Below, one piece after another: positions 44,432 through 54,330 of a DNA stretch of 64,000 nt; the stretch's first letter is position 1; the number at the start of each line of letters is the position of its first letter. The notes under the pieces were generated by a model, which was given only the letters and a program-made list of their open reading frames with translations, was not told the DNA's origin and made no database searches. A program made the translations under genes and the position numbers. Source of the DNA: Firmicutes bacterium ADurb.Bin146 (GTDB lineage Bacteria > Bacillota > Clostridia > DUPQ01); contig MWDI01000027.1 in NCBI GenBank assembly GCA_002070475.1, forward strand, positions 1-64,000, in the 5' to 3' direction.

Positions 44432-46735
44432 TCATATAGAAAATTTTAAAGTCGATATTTTGTCTTTATAAAGTTTGACATTAACATACCTGTTTTTCTT
44501 TACAGATAATATATCACAACTTTTGCATTGGATTTCTAAGAAGCCCATAGGTATTTCTATATCTATGTTCATTTCCTTTACAGGTTTAATATTAAAATTT
44601 ATAATCTTGTTTTTAAAATTCCATTCAATATCAACTGTACAAGCGCATCTTGTTCCAATCCCTTTTATGTGTCCTTTTTGCCAATCTGGTGCAAGCGCAG
44701 GCAGTATACGTATAAATCCTGGTTTTGAGAATATGAGCATTTCAAGGACAGCAGCAGTGAATCCGAAGTTCGCATCTATCTGGAATGGCGGATTACCAAC
44801 GAACCAGTCTGTGGTCACTCCCTGACCTCGCCAGTCGTTATGATATGTAAAAAGATTTGATTTTACACAGGATCTTATTAGATTACTTAAGCACTCATAT
44901 GCCCTGCTGCCGTTTTCCAGTCTTGCAAAAATGTTTGCCATATGAGCATATGACCAACCTGTTTGATCTGAAAAGCCCAATGAAAGCCTTTTCTCCACTG
45001 CTCTAGCAATCGCTATATAATTTACCGAGTCATTTTCTTTGGTTATTTCAAATCCCGGAAATAGCGGATAGATGTGCGACTGATGCCTGTGATTATAATT
45101 ATCTTTTAAATCATCATGCAACCACTCTTTAAAAGCGCCGTCTTCATTTATCATATATTCCGGCATCTTTTCCAGCATCTTCTTCCACTTTTGAATACCT
45201 TCTTTTTCTATATCAAGATACTCACAAGCAGTTATCATATTGGTTAATACTTCTTTCGCTATTGCTATATCCATTGTTGCATTTATGCACATAGAGGAAG
45301 CATTAGGAACTAAAGGAGTATTTTCAGGAGAATATGAAGGAACAAATACATACTTGCCATCTCTTTCAATTTCTAAATAATCCTCATAAAAATCAATAAT
45401 ATGCCGCATAAAAGGAACTGCTCTGTTTTTAAGGAAATCATCATCTGCAGTGAAAAGCCAGTAGTCATAATAGTGGGAAGCAATCCAGCCAGCTGCAGAT
45501 ATCCAGAATGAGTTTGATTTACCATGTGTGGTTTGAGCAAGAGGCATAAGGATTCCTCTTGCGTTATATATCCTTTTTGCATTCTCCATGTAATCATTTA
45601 TATGACTGTCAAAGAAATCGTAAAAAGGAATAATACAGTTATTTATTCTTGAAGGAAGAGCCAACCAGTAATTCATCTGAATATTCTCATCAAGATGATA
45701 ATCAGAAGCCCATGCAGGATTGTAATCTCCGTTCCATATTCCCTGCAAGTTTGCAGGCAAACCACCTTTTTTGGACGAGCAGATTAAAAGATATCTGCCA
45801 TAATTAAACATTGTATGGATAATCTGGTTTGAAGCTTTTTTGTTATATGATTCAGATAAAAGCTTCTCATTTGTAAGCGGCTTGTTAAATTGGCCTATTT
45901 TCAAAGATACTTTTCCATACAACTGTTTCCACTTCTTGATGTGTGCTTTAAATAAGGAATCATAATCACATCTAACTATCTCCTTCTTTATACGCCGGAT
46001 AGCCTTGTCATCATCTTCCTTAAGATACATCATTACGAAAATATATACTTTATCTGCTTGCTTAACCCTTATATTATTTTCATCGTGATATTTAATTCCG
46101 CCAATATTCTTCATATAAGCGACAGCTCCGTGATTCGAACCATTTGGATATTTTACTTTATATACTAAAAAGTCATCATCTGATTCTAATTTTGTTTCCA
46201 GTAATCCTTTTTCAGTCAGACATGCCTCCAGATTTACCCTTGCGTCAATATATCCTTTTTTATCAGCATCCAGACATATGCATATTACATCTTTGTCATA
46301 TGATATGAATGTACTCCTTTTTAAGGAAATTTCTCCTTCTTTCCATGATATTTCCGTAAATGCTTTTTTAAAATCTAATCTGAATGAATAATCTGTAAAG
46401 ACCTTCTTTATGTTCTGGCCTATGAACATGAATGCAAATGGTTGATATGCATCTATCTTCAGATGCCCTGAGTCAGCTTCTTTTATGCTCTGTCTATATA
46501 GATCCTCAGCTTCTTTGTATGATCCGTCCAGTATGAGCTTCCGTATATTACCCATATCCTGATATATAGGTCTAGGTGTTACAGCTTTCGAATAATTAAA
46601 AAGCCGTTCATGATTCAGAACCATCTTTTCACGAAATATTCCCCCGGATAGCAAGGCTCCTATCTTTCCGTTACCTAAGGGTACTGCTTCGTTCCAGCAG
46701 GATGCAGGCACTTCTTTTAACATAAAGTCAGGCAC
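44432..46735 (-). CDS. glycoside hydrolase family 95 protein (copy 1)
   Basis: This 767-residue protein has the GH95 layout: N-terminal beta-sandwich (WNEAVPLGNGKIGALLSGG), (alpha/alpha)6 barrel with GLPANLQGIWNGDYNPAWASDYH, YSPENTP with the likely general acid, DQTGWSYAHMANIFARL, and PPFQIDANFGFTAAVLEML with the conserved Asp, then a C-terminal beta-domain. GH95 enzymes are inverting 1,2-alpha-L-fucosidases or alpha-L-galactosidases. Where the family has NIN, here Asp349-Glu350-Asn351 stand, so one of two catalytic asparagines is replaced. No signal peptide is present. It lies nine bases after a paralogue. Confidence 0.88.
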   Translation of the reverse strand: MPDFMLKEVPASCWNEAVPLGNGKIGALLSGGIFREKMVLNHERLFNYSKAVTPRPIYQDMGNIRKLILDGSYKEAEDLYRQSIKEADSGHLKIDAYQPFAFMFIGQNIKKVFTDYSFRLDFKKAFTEISWKEGEISLKRSTFISYDKDVICICLDADKKGYIDARVNLEACLTEKGLLETKLESDDDFLVYKVKYPNGSNHGAVAYMKNIGGIKYHDENNIRVKQADKVYIFVMMYLKEDDDKAIRRIKKEIVRCDYDSLFKAHIKKWKQLYGKVSLKIGQFNKPLTNEKLLSESYNKKASNQIIHTMFNYGRYLLICSSKKGGLPANLQGIWNGDYNPAWASDYHLDENIQMNYWLALPSRINNCIIPFYDFFDSHINDYMENAKRIYNARGILMPLAQTTHGKSNSFWISAAGWIASHYYDYWLFTADDDFLKNRAVPFMRHIIDFYEDYLEIERDGKYVFVPSYSPENTPLVPNASSMCINATMDIAIAKEVLTNMITACEYLDIEKEGIQKWKKMLEKMPEYMINEDGAFKEWLHDDLKDNYNHRHQSHIYPLFPGFEITKENDSVNYIAIARAVEKRLSLGFSDQTGWSYAHMANIFARLENGSRAYECLSNLIRSCVKSNLFTYHNDWRGQGVTTDWFVGNPPFQIDANFGFTAAVLEMLIFSKPGFIRILPALAPDWQKGHIKGIGTRCACTVDIEWNFKNKIINFNIKPVKEMNIDIEIPMGFLEIQCKSCDILSVKKNRYVNVKLYKDKISTLKFSI

Positions 46736-46744
46736 ATTATCCTC

Positions 46745-49066
46745 CTATTTTATAAACAAACTACCTTTTATATCTTTTTTAAGAGAAACAGAATAGTACG
46801 AATGTCCGTTTTCTTCCTTGACAAGAATTCCTTCACAATCTTTAAACTCCAATTCTTCAGGTATATATGGTAACTCTATAATCACAGTTTGATCGTCATA
46901 TGAGCTCATATAAAGATTAACAATCTTATCTTGCCATATTATATCGCATTTTATGCCGCATCTTGTTGATATATTTAATAATTTCCCTTTGTTCCATGCT
47001 TGAGGTAATGCAGGAAGTATTCTTAAAAAGCCATCCTTAGAGAAAATAAGCATCTCAATCATTGCGGCTGTGAATCCTAAGTTTGCATCAATTTGGAAAG
47101 GCGGCATTTTCCCGAACCAGTAAAGCGTCAGTCCTTGGTCTCGCCAATCATTATGGTATGTAAAAAGATTGGATCCTGTACAGGATCTTAAGATATAGTT
47201 TAAACATGCCAACGCATTCTGTCCATCTTCCAGCCTTGCATAAATATTAGCCATATGCGCATATGACCAGCCAGTCTGTTGCACAAAACCTATCATCAGT
47301 CTTTTATCTACGGCAGTCTTCAAAGCTTCATATATGACAGGATTACTTTCCTTTGTTATTTCATTACCAGGAAACAATGGATAAATATGAGACTGGTGCC
47401 TGTGATAGTAGTTATCTTTTAGTCCATCATATATCCATTCTTTCATAGCACCATCTTCATTTATTTCGTATTGTGGCATTTTTTCAAGCATTGTCTCCCA
47501 TTTTGAAATATTGACATCCTCAATATCAAGATATTTGCATGCAGTTATAAGGTTTGTAATACATTCTTTTGCTATTGCTACATCCATTGTCGCATTAACA
47601 CACATCATGGAAGCATGTTCATGATTCGGTACATTTTCAGGAGAAAGAGAAGGAACAAAAATATACTTGCCATCCTCTCCGGTTATAAGGAAATCTTCAT
47701 AAAATAAGACAACTTCTTTCATAAACCTTACTGCTCTGTGTTTTAAAAATTCATCATCTTTGGTAAAAAGCCAGTAATCATAATAGTGGGAACTTATCCA
47801 TCCTCCTGCTGATATCCATGATTGCCATCTGCCGGTAACACCGCTTATTTTTCCGTGCGTGCTCATACATATTGGAACAAGAATTCCTCTGCAGTTATAT
47901 ATCTTCCTGGCATTTTCTCTAAAATGCGGAATCATAGAATCGAAATAATCATAAAGAGCCAAAGAAGATTCGAACTGTCCTAAAGGTAAAGATGCCCAAT
48001 AACACATTTGAACATTTTCATCATTATGTATATCAGAATCCCATTTCGGTTCATACGTGCCATTCCATATCCCTTGCAGATTTATCGGAAGCCCGTTCTT
48101 TCTTGATGACGATATGAATAGGTATTTCCCATAATTAAACATGGTATTAAACAGGTTTAATGGTTTTTTGTCCTGATATGCATCTAGAAGGATTTCTTCA
48201 TTAGATAAAATTTCTTGCTCATCACCCAAGGTCAGACTAACTTCATTGTATAGTCTTTTCCACACAGAAATATGATTTTGTTTCAGTTGATCATAATCAT
48301 ATCCTTTTAGGGTTTTTATAAGCCGGTCTGCTGCTTTCTTGTCATCTTCGTATATATAAAGTTTGATGAATATATATATTTTTATCGCTTTATTAACGGA
48401 TATATTGTCTTTATTATATTCAATACTTCCTCCATCTGTTTTAACATAAGCGACTGCTCCATGCTTTCTGCCATCATTATATATGCAGTTTAGTATAAAA
48501 CAGTTATCTTTAATTTGATGGTTGCTTACCAGATAGTTCTCTCCTCCTGGTACTGAATCCATATATACTTTCAAATCAAGCGGTCTATCGTCAGAAGTAA
48601 ATATGCTTGTGCAAACACATCCGGTTTCATACGATACGAAACTTTCTCTTGTAATCCTGGAATTTTTCTCATTCCATTGAACCTTAGCTATAGCCGATGA
48701 GAAGTCAAGAGAAGCAGTGTAATCTGTAAAAGCATCGTCAGGCTTTCTAACTAGATAAGCTTCTGCAAAAGGCTGATAAGGATCAACGTTATATACCTCT
48801 TTACAGCATGATTTAAATTTTTCATTAAAATATGCTTCACCCTCATCGTATCTGCCTTCTAGCATAAGTTTTCTTACTTGTGGAAGATATTCATAAAAAG
48901 GATCATATACCGGTTCTTTCTGATACCTGAAGAGCCTTTCATGATTAAGTAAGATTCTTTCTTTTTGTATACTGCCATAAATCATTGCTCCGATTTCGCC
49001 ATTTCCTAAGGGCAGAGCATCTTGCCATTCAGTCGCAGGCATTTTTTTCATCATTAGATCCGCCAT
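46745..49066 (-). CDS. glycoside hydrolase family 95 protein (copy 2)
   Basis: The 773-residue paralogue is collinear with its downstream neighbour: WQDALPLGNGEIGAMIYG, GLPINLQGIWNGTYEPKWDSDIH, LSPENVP, QQTGWSYAHMANIYARLEDG, and PPFQIDANLGFTAAMIEML. It shows the same Asp349-Glu350-Asn351 in place of NIN, and the nearby conserved Asn of MNYW is Cys355. No signal peptide is seen, so it is probably cytosolic and acts on short imported glycans. AGGGGGTG precedes the start. The pair arose by duplication and then diverged; the substrates may differ. Confidence 0.88.
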   Translation of the reverse strand: MADLMMKKMPATEWQDALPLGNGEIGAMIYGSIQKERILLNHERLFRYQKEPVYDPFYEYLPQVRKLMLEGRYDEGEAYFNEKFKSCCKEVYNVDPYQPFAEAYLVRKPDDAFTDYTASLDFSSAIAKVQWNEKNSRITRESFVSYETGCVCTSIFTSDDRPLDLKVYMDSVPGGENYLVSNHQIKDNCFILNCIYNDGRKHGAVAYVKTDGGSIEYNKDNISVNKAIKIYIFIKLYIYEDDKKAADRLIKTLKGYDYDQLKQNHISVWKRLYNEVSLTLGDEQEILSNEEILLDAYQDKKPLNLFNTMFNYGKYLFISSSRKNGLPINLQGIWNGTYEPKWDSDIHNDENVQMCYWASLPLGQFESSLALYDYFDSMIPHFRENARKIYNCRGILVPICMSTHGKISGVTGRWQSWISAGGWISSHYYDYWLFTKDDEFLKHRAVRFMKEVVLFYEDFLITGEDGKYIFVPSLSPENVPNHEHASMMCVNATMDVAIAKECITNLITACKYLDIEDVNISKWETMLEKMPQYEINEDGAMKEWIYDGLKDNYYHRHQSHIYPLFPGNEITKESNPVIYEALKTAVDKRLMIGFVQQTGWSYAHMANIYARLEDGQNALACLNYILRSCTGSNLFTYHNDWRDQGLTLYWFGKMPPFQIDANLGFTAAMIEMLIFSKDGFLRILPALPQAWNKGKLLNISTRCGIKCDIIWQDKIVNLYMSSYDDQTVIIELPYIPEELEFKDCEGILVKEENGHSYYSVSLKKDIKGSLFIK

Positions 49067-49128
49067 ATCGCACCCCCTATAGATATGATATCATATTACT
49101 TCAGCAGGCAGCTGTAAAAAATTAAGAA

Positions 49129-49749
49129 TCATTGATTATTCGAAAAACTCCATCTGTCTTTTCTTTGTTTCCATATACACAAGTGCATATCTGAATTAAA
49201 GCCGAAATCAGGCATTCCGTATCTGTAAGCTTTTATCCTTTCTTTTATATATCCTTCAAAACCATTTTCGTCTATTCTGTTCTCCATTAATGCTATAAAG
49301 GCATCAGCTCTTGCGGCATTTTCATTTATATTAAAAATCTTATCGGCAGCAATAAGTATTTCCTTCTCGCGCTCGCTGAGTGATTTTTCTTGTTTTGAAA
49401 GTATATCCCTACAAATGGCATCAGGATAAATCATATTTAATTCTTTTAGTTCTTCTTCTGATACTATACAGTAATCCTCTTTACTATGAATATGTTCTTT
49501 GCTTATATCCGCAAGACAGAAAATGTATACTGTTTCAGGATTTACCACTTGCGTTACATAGCTTACTTTCAAAAGATTTACACCTATAAATACAGGGTAA
49601 TTTTCCTTTATATATCCGCATACACTGGATACATCAAATTTCTCAGCTGTGAAGATTTCCCAGAAACCGTAGTAATAGTCATTATTGAAATAGTCCTTTT
49701 TTACTATGAATCTATCTTCTCTTTTCAACACAAGAGATATCCTGAACAT
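49129..49749 (-). CDS. degenerate Nudix-fold protein with C-terminal extension
   Basis: I do not recognise the family with certainty. The first 120 of 206 residues read like a Nudix fold: FRISLVLKREDRFIVKK as first strands, YYGFWEIFTAEKF where the Nudix box would begin, FCLADI, and CIVSEEELKELNMIYPDAICRDIL as the usual last strand-helix. The metal-binding REUxEE pattern is missing, so it is probably not a hydrolase. The last 85 residues are of unknown fold and rich in charged and aromatic residues. AGGAGG stands six bases before the ATG, inside the 3' end of the upstream gene, which it overlaps by 38 bases. Confidence 0.55.
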   Translation of the reverse strand: MFRISLVLKREDRFIVKKDYFNNDYYYGFWEIFTAEKFDVSSVCGYIKENYPVFIGVNLLKVSYVTQVVNPETVYIFCLADISKEHIHSKEDYCIVSEEELKELNMIYPDAICRDILSKQEKSLSEREKEILIAADKIFNINENAARADAFIALMENRIDENGFEGYIKERIKAYRYGMPDFGFNSDMHLCIWKQRKDRWSFSNNQ

Positions 49750-50134
49750 TGAATGCCTCCTTTTTATCCGAATTTAGGATTATATCAGTTATTATGCTGT
49801 CTTCAATTACAAAATTCACTCTTGATAAGTCTTCCTTTTCAATCCAAAGCATTTGCGAAGGCAGTTTGCATCCGTGCATATAAACTGAAAAATATGCATA
49901 ACTTACAACATCAGACTTATCGGTAAAATCCTCCTGATAAATACAATCATTTACCATGATTTCAATACCATATTTCATTTTAAGCCCGTATTCTAGAATT
50001 TCCTCTTTTTCAGCAATTGCATTAACAGTCTCTATCCTAGGGAATCTAACATACATTTTTTCGTTATTTTCTATAGGCTCGACCAGATACCTTCCGTTTT
50101 GGGTTATAACAGCTCCTAAAAATTCCACTAACAT
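49712..50134 (-). CDS. degenerate Nudix-fold protein
   Basis: This 140-residue protein resembles small MutT-type proteins: EFLGAVITQNGRYLVEPI at the start, FPRIETVNAIAEKEEILEYGLKMKYGIEI in the place of the Nudix helix, and QMLWIEKEDLSRVNFVIEDSIITDII at the end. The catalytic glutamates of the box (REUxEE) are replaced by EYGLKMK, so hydrolase activity is unlikely. It overlaps the next gene, a second degenerate Nudix-like protein, which suggests a heterodimer or a shared binding role. AAAGGAG precedes the start. Confidence 0.6.
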   Translation of the reverse strand: MLVEFLGAVITQNGRYLVEPIENNEKMYVRFPRIETVNAIAEKEEILEYGLKMKYGIEIMVNDCIYQEDFTDKSDVVSYAYFSVYMHGCKLPSQMLWIEKEDLSRVNFVIEDSIITDIILNSDKKEAFNVQDISCVEKRR

Positions 50135-50212
50135 AAATACTCCTTTGCGACATTTATTGGTATTTTTATGTTAGCATTATAATTCCGTTTGTCTACTGAC
50201 AAAACTGATATA

Positions 50213-51877
50213 TTAAAATAATCCTGTTATCTTTCCATCCTCATCAATATCTATGGATTCAGCTGCAGGTGTTTTGGGCAATCCAGGCATTGTCATGATT
50301 TCACCAGTAAGAGCTACAATGAATCCAGCTCCAGCAGATATCCTCAAATCTCGTACAGTAATTTCGAAACCTAGTGGTCTGTTAATGAGTTTTGTATTAT
50401 CAGAGAAGGAAAACTGTGTTTTAGCTATACATACAGGTAGAGTGTTGTAACCTTTTTCATTTATGATCTTTAGTACTGCTTTAGCTTCAGAAGTAAATTC
50501 AACACTATCAGCTCCATATATCCTAGTAGCAATTGCTTTTATTTTTTCTGTAATTGAGAGACTGCTTTCATAACAGAATTCAAATTTATTTTCCATATCA
50601 CATAATCTTACTGCCTCTTTAGCGAGTTCTATACCACCTTCACCGCCTTTTTCCCATACAAGACATTCCACTGCAGCGATACCTATTGCCTCGCATCCTT
50701 TCTTTATGACATCGATTTCTTCTTTTGTGTCTTTGGAGAATTTGTTAATAGATACTACTGCTGGTACCTTAAATACCTTCGTTATATTTTCTATATGTTT
50801 ATACAGATTAGGCATACCCCTCTCTACTGCTTGAACGTTGGTAACACCAAGATCTTTCTTATTTATGCCTCCATGATACTTTAAAGCCTTTATGGTAGCG
50901 ACAATTACTACAGCATCAGGTCTTAATCCTGCTATCCTGCATTTAATGTCACAAAATTTTTCTGCTCCTAGGTCTGCACCGAATCCTGCCTCAGTTACAA
51001 CATAGTCGCTTAATCTTAAAGCATATTTGGTTGCCATTACACTGTTACATCCATGCGCGATATTTGCAAAAGGTCCACCATGCACAAATGCAGGAGTTCC
51101 TTCAAGTGTTTGTACAAGATTAGGTTTCAGTGCATCTTTTAGAAGAACTGCAATCGCACCCTGTGCTTTGAGCATAGATGCAGTTACTGGTTCACCATCG
51201 AAATCGTATCCTATTATTATTTGACCTATTTTTTCTTTAAGATCGGTTATGCTTTGAGAAAGACAGAGTATCGCCATTATCTCGCTTGCTACAGATATAT
51301 CGAAACCATCTTCTCTAGGCATCCCATTAGTCTTGCCTCCAAGACCGTCAATTGCATATCTTAACTGCCTGTCATTCATGTCTAAGCATCGTTTCCAGGT
51401 TATTCTTCGAGAATCAATCTTAAGCTCATTTCCTTGATATATGTGATTGTCTATTAAAGCTGCTAAAAGATTATTAGCAGCAGTTACTGCATGTATGTCC
51501 CCTGTGAAATGCAGGTTTATATCTTCCATAGGTATTACCTGAGCATATCCTCCTCCAGCAGCCCCTCCTTTAACGCCAAACACTGGGCCTAAAGATGGCT
51601 CTCTAAGAGCAAGCATGGATTTTTTGCCTATCTTTCTTAATCCATCTGCCAGACCTATACTGGTCGTTGTCTTTCCCTCTCCGGCAGGAGTAGGTGTTAT
51701 TGCAGTGACAAGTATGAGCTTACCATCTTTGTCTTTACCATCTAAAGAGCTGCTTTTTACTTTTGCCTTATACTGACCATAGAGTTCCAAGCTTTCCTCT
51801 TTAATTCCTATAGATTCCGCAATTTTAGTAATTGGTTTTATTATTGCATTCTGAGCAATTTCGATATCAGTAAGCAT
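50213..51877 (-). CDS. fhs: formate-tetrahydrofolate ligase
   Basis: The 554-residue enzyme makes 10-formyl-THF from formate, ATP and THF, for purine synthesis or for acetogenic one-carbon metabolism. The ATP loop [13 protein letters not shown], the segment [22 protein letters not shown] and the C-terminal [16 protein letters not shown] are diagnostic. GGAAGGG precedes the ATG. The other Wood-Ljungdahl genes are not in the window, so its role here is open. Confidence 0.97.
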   Translation of the reverse strand: MLTDIEIAQNAIIKPITKIAESIGIKEESLELYGQYKAKVKSSSLDGKDKDGKLILVTAITPTPAGEGKTTTSIGLADGLRKIGKKSMLALREPSLGPVFGVKGGAAGGGYAQVIPMEDINLHFTGDIHAVTAANNLLAALIDNHIYQGNELKIDSRRITWKRCLDMNDRQLRYAIDGLGGKTNGMPREDGFDISVASEIMAILCLSQSITDLKEKIGQIIIGYDFDGEPVTASMLKAQGAIAVLLKDALKPNLVQTLEGTPAFVHGGPFANIAHGCNSVMATKYALRLSDYVVTEAGFGADLGAEKFCDIKCRIAGLRPDAVVIVATIKALKYHGGINKKDLGVTNVQAVERGMPNLYKHIENITKVFKVPAVVSINKFSKDTKEEIDVIKKGCEAIGIAAVECLVWEKGGEGGIELAKEAVRLCDMENKFEFCYESSLSITEKIKAIATRIYGADSVEFTSEAKAVLKIINEKGYNTLPVCIAKTQFSFSDNTKLINRPLGFEITVRDLRISAGAGFIVALTGEIMTMPGLPKTPAAESIDIDEDGKITGLF

Positions 51878-51942
51878 ATGAACCCTTCCTTTTCTTTAAT
51901 ATTTACATAAATTAATTATACATCAAATAGTATCGTAATGAA

Positions 51943-54324
51943 TTAAAAAGTATCGAACTCATCTTTAAAAACATCAATGCTGATGGTTATTTTTTGGGGT
52001 AATTTTTTAATCATATACAGATATACTTTTGTTATGTTGTCAGAAAACTCTTTTGTATTTCTATGTTTTACTATTATTCTTATTCTGAATCTGTCATTCA
52101 GTTTGCCTATTTGAGGTTTTGATGGCGCATATACAGTCATTGATGTCTTTTTTAAAATATTATATGCTATATCCGCATATTCCTCACACATATGCTGCTG
52201 TACAGAAGAAAAAATAAGAAAAGCCATATTAGTAAATGGAGGTAAATCTAATACCTGTCTGATTTTTAGCTCAGAAGAATAGAAAGAGGCATAGTCCTGC
52301 TTCATAGCGCTTTCCATTAAAGGTGAATCTACATTGTATGCCTGAATAATTGCTCTTCCTTTGAGATCGGATCTTCCTGCCCGCCCTGAAGATTGGGTTA
52401 TGAGCTGGTATGCATTCTCATTGGACTCATAAAAAGTTCCCGCTCCCAAAGCATCCGCATTTAGAATTCCTACCAAAGTCACAAGCGGGTAATCATGACC
52501 TTTTGCTATCATCTGTGTGCCGATAAGTATATCAATCTTATCCTTTTCAAATCGTTCAAGGATATCCTTATGCGAATTCTTCATGCCTGTCGTATCCAGA
52601 TCCATCCTTATTACTGATGCTTCAGGGAACATCTCATGAAGCTGAGCTTCGCATTTCTCAGTTCCTATTCCGCATTCCATCATGGCATTTTCATGACATT
52701 GTGGGCATATATCAGATTTTTTTTGTACATGTCCACAGTAATGACATATAAGATAATTTCTTTTTTTATGATAAGTAAGAGGAACATCACAATGCTCGCA
52801 TTTTACAACCGATCTACATGCTGTACATAACTGCATTGATGTATATCCACGCTTGTTCAAAAAAAGAACTGTCTGTTCTTTATTAATAAGATTCCTATTA
52901 ATCTCATTTAATAAAGTGGTACTGAATACTGACATTCTGCCGTTTATTGCATCTTCCCTCATATCTACTAGAAAAACTGATGGAAGCTCTCCAGATGCCC
53001 TGTTTGACATAGTAAGAACATGCCCTATTTTCTCGAATGCATTATATGTTGTAATCTTAGGTGTAGCAGAACCAAGAACAAGAACAGCATTCTCCATATG
53101 AGCTCTTCTATTGGCTACAAAATTTGTATGATACTTTGGGGTGCTTTCCGATATGTATGAACTGTCATGCTCTTCATCAATGATGATAAGTCCAAGTTTG
53201 TCAAAAGGAGCAAATATGCAGCTTCTGGTTCCTAAGGCTATTTTAACATCACCTCTTTTTATCTTCATCCAGGCATTATATCTTTCCTTCATTGACAGAC
53301 GACTGTGCATAACTTCCAGGTTATTACCGAAGCGTTTAGTAAAACGTTTCACCATAAGCGGAGTAAGAGCAATTTCAGGAACCAAAACAATTACATCCCT
53401 TCCGTTATTTATTACTTTTTCTGCTAGATTCAAATATACTTCTGTCTTACCGCTACCTGTTATGCCATGAATAAGGAATCTGTCATATATGCCTTTATCT
53501 ATTGACGATGCAATAGCATTAGTGACTTGCTCCTGTTCCTGTGTGGGTATCTTGTCACTTGGAACTGCTTCATCCGGTTCTTCATAATTTATATCATCTT
53601 TTTTCAACTTCTCGAAAATTTCAATGTATCCTTTTTTTTCCAGAGTAGACAGAATGTTTTTTGATATATTTTCGTAACAAGAAAAATCATTGACAGTAAT
53701 ATCCTCGTAACAAGACAAAAGATCTAGTACTCTCAAATGCTTTTCATTTTTAATGCTGTCCTTATATACAAGTTCCACTACTTCATCAGGAGTTATTTTA
53801 AGTCTTGCTGCCTTTTCGAACTTCTTTTTCATATTACGGACACCCTGCTCGACAATCTTTATCTTATTTGATTTGAGCTGCTGGTTTAGCTCGTTTATAC
53901 CGCCTGGTAAAGATTTCAAGTAAGCTTGAAAAAGAGTTAAAGTCCCGTCTTCCTGTAATACAAGTTTTTCAATGGATATTTTTAATCCTAAAGGAACCAT
54001 GGCATTTAAGACCTGACCATATGTGCAGAAATATTCGTCTCTAATCTGTTTTGCAAGTATGAACATATTTTTTGATAACACTGCCTCATCGTCCAGTATA
54101 TCGATAATGTACTTCATCTTAATGTCATTCATTTTTTCTGAGTATGGGACATAATTTAAAAAGTATGCTACTTTCTGTTTGTCTGCTTTTCCAAAAGGCA
54201 CTAAAACACGCATGCCTGTTTCCAGATATAACGGCATATCCTCAGGTACAAGATAGTTATATATCTTGTCAAAGGTTCTTGATGTATTATCCAGTATTAC
54301 GGCAGCTACCGTCTTACGTTCCAT
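51943..54324 (-). CDS. priA: primosomal protein N' (PriA helicase)
   Basis: The protein of about 793 residues restarts stalled replication forks. It shows the N-terminal fork-binding domain, GITGSGKTEVYLN (Walker A), IIIDEEHDSSY (DEAH-type box), the eight-cysteine zinc insertion from CTACRSVVKCEHCD to CPQC, and SGRAGRSD (motif VI). A GTG at 54327 in frame just before the ATG could also serve as start; no strong ribosome binding site is visible. It follows proS by six bases. Confidence 0.95.
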   Translation of the reverse strand: MERKTVAAVILDNTSRTFDKIYNYLVPEDMPLYLETGMRVLVPFGKADKQKVAYFLNYVPYSEKMNDIKMKYIIDILDDEAVLSKNMFILAKQIRDEYFCTYGQVLNAMVPLGLKISIEKLVLQEDGTLTLFQAYLKSLPGGINELNQQLKSNKIKIVEQGVRNMKKKFEKAARLKITPDEVVELVYKDSIKNEKHLRVLDLLSCYEDITVNDFSCYENISKNILSTLEKKGYIEIFEKLKKDDINYEEPDEAVPSDKIPTQEQEQVTNAIASSIDKGIYDRFLIHGITGSGKTEVYLNLAEKVINNGRDVIVLVPEIALTPLMVKRFTKRFGNNLEVMHSRLSMKERYNAWMKIKRGDVKIALGTRSCIFAPFDKLGLIIIDEEHDSSYISESTPKYHTNFVANRRAHMENAVLVLGSATPKITTYNAFEKIGHVLTMSNRASGELPSVFLVDMREDAINGRMSVFSTTLLNEINRNLINKEQTVLFLNKRGYTSMQLCTACRSVVKCEHCDVPLTYHKKRNYLICHYCGHVQKKSDICPQCHENAMMECGIGTEKCEAQLHEMFPEASVIRMDLDTTGMKNSHKDILERFEKDKIDILIGTQMIAKGHDYPLVTLVGILNADALGAGTFYESNENAYQLITQSSGRAGRSDLKGRAIIQAYNVDSPLMESAMKQDYASFYSSELKIRQVLDLPPFTNMAFLIFSSVQQHMCEEYADIAYNILKKTSMTVYAPSKPQIGKLNDRFRIRIIVKHRNTKEFSDNITKVYLYMIKKLPQKITISIDVFKDEFDTF

Positions 54325-54330
54325 CACATT

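Noticed and set aside
50150..50212. hairpin TTTGTC-GACAAA as fhs terminator
   Set aside because: The short stem has no T run behind it on the minus strand and overlaps the likely promoter of the Nudix-like genes.
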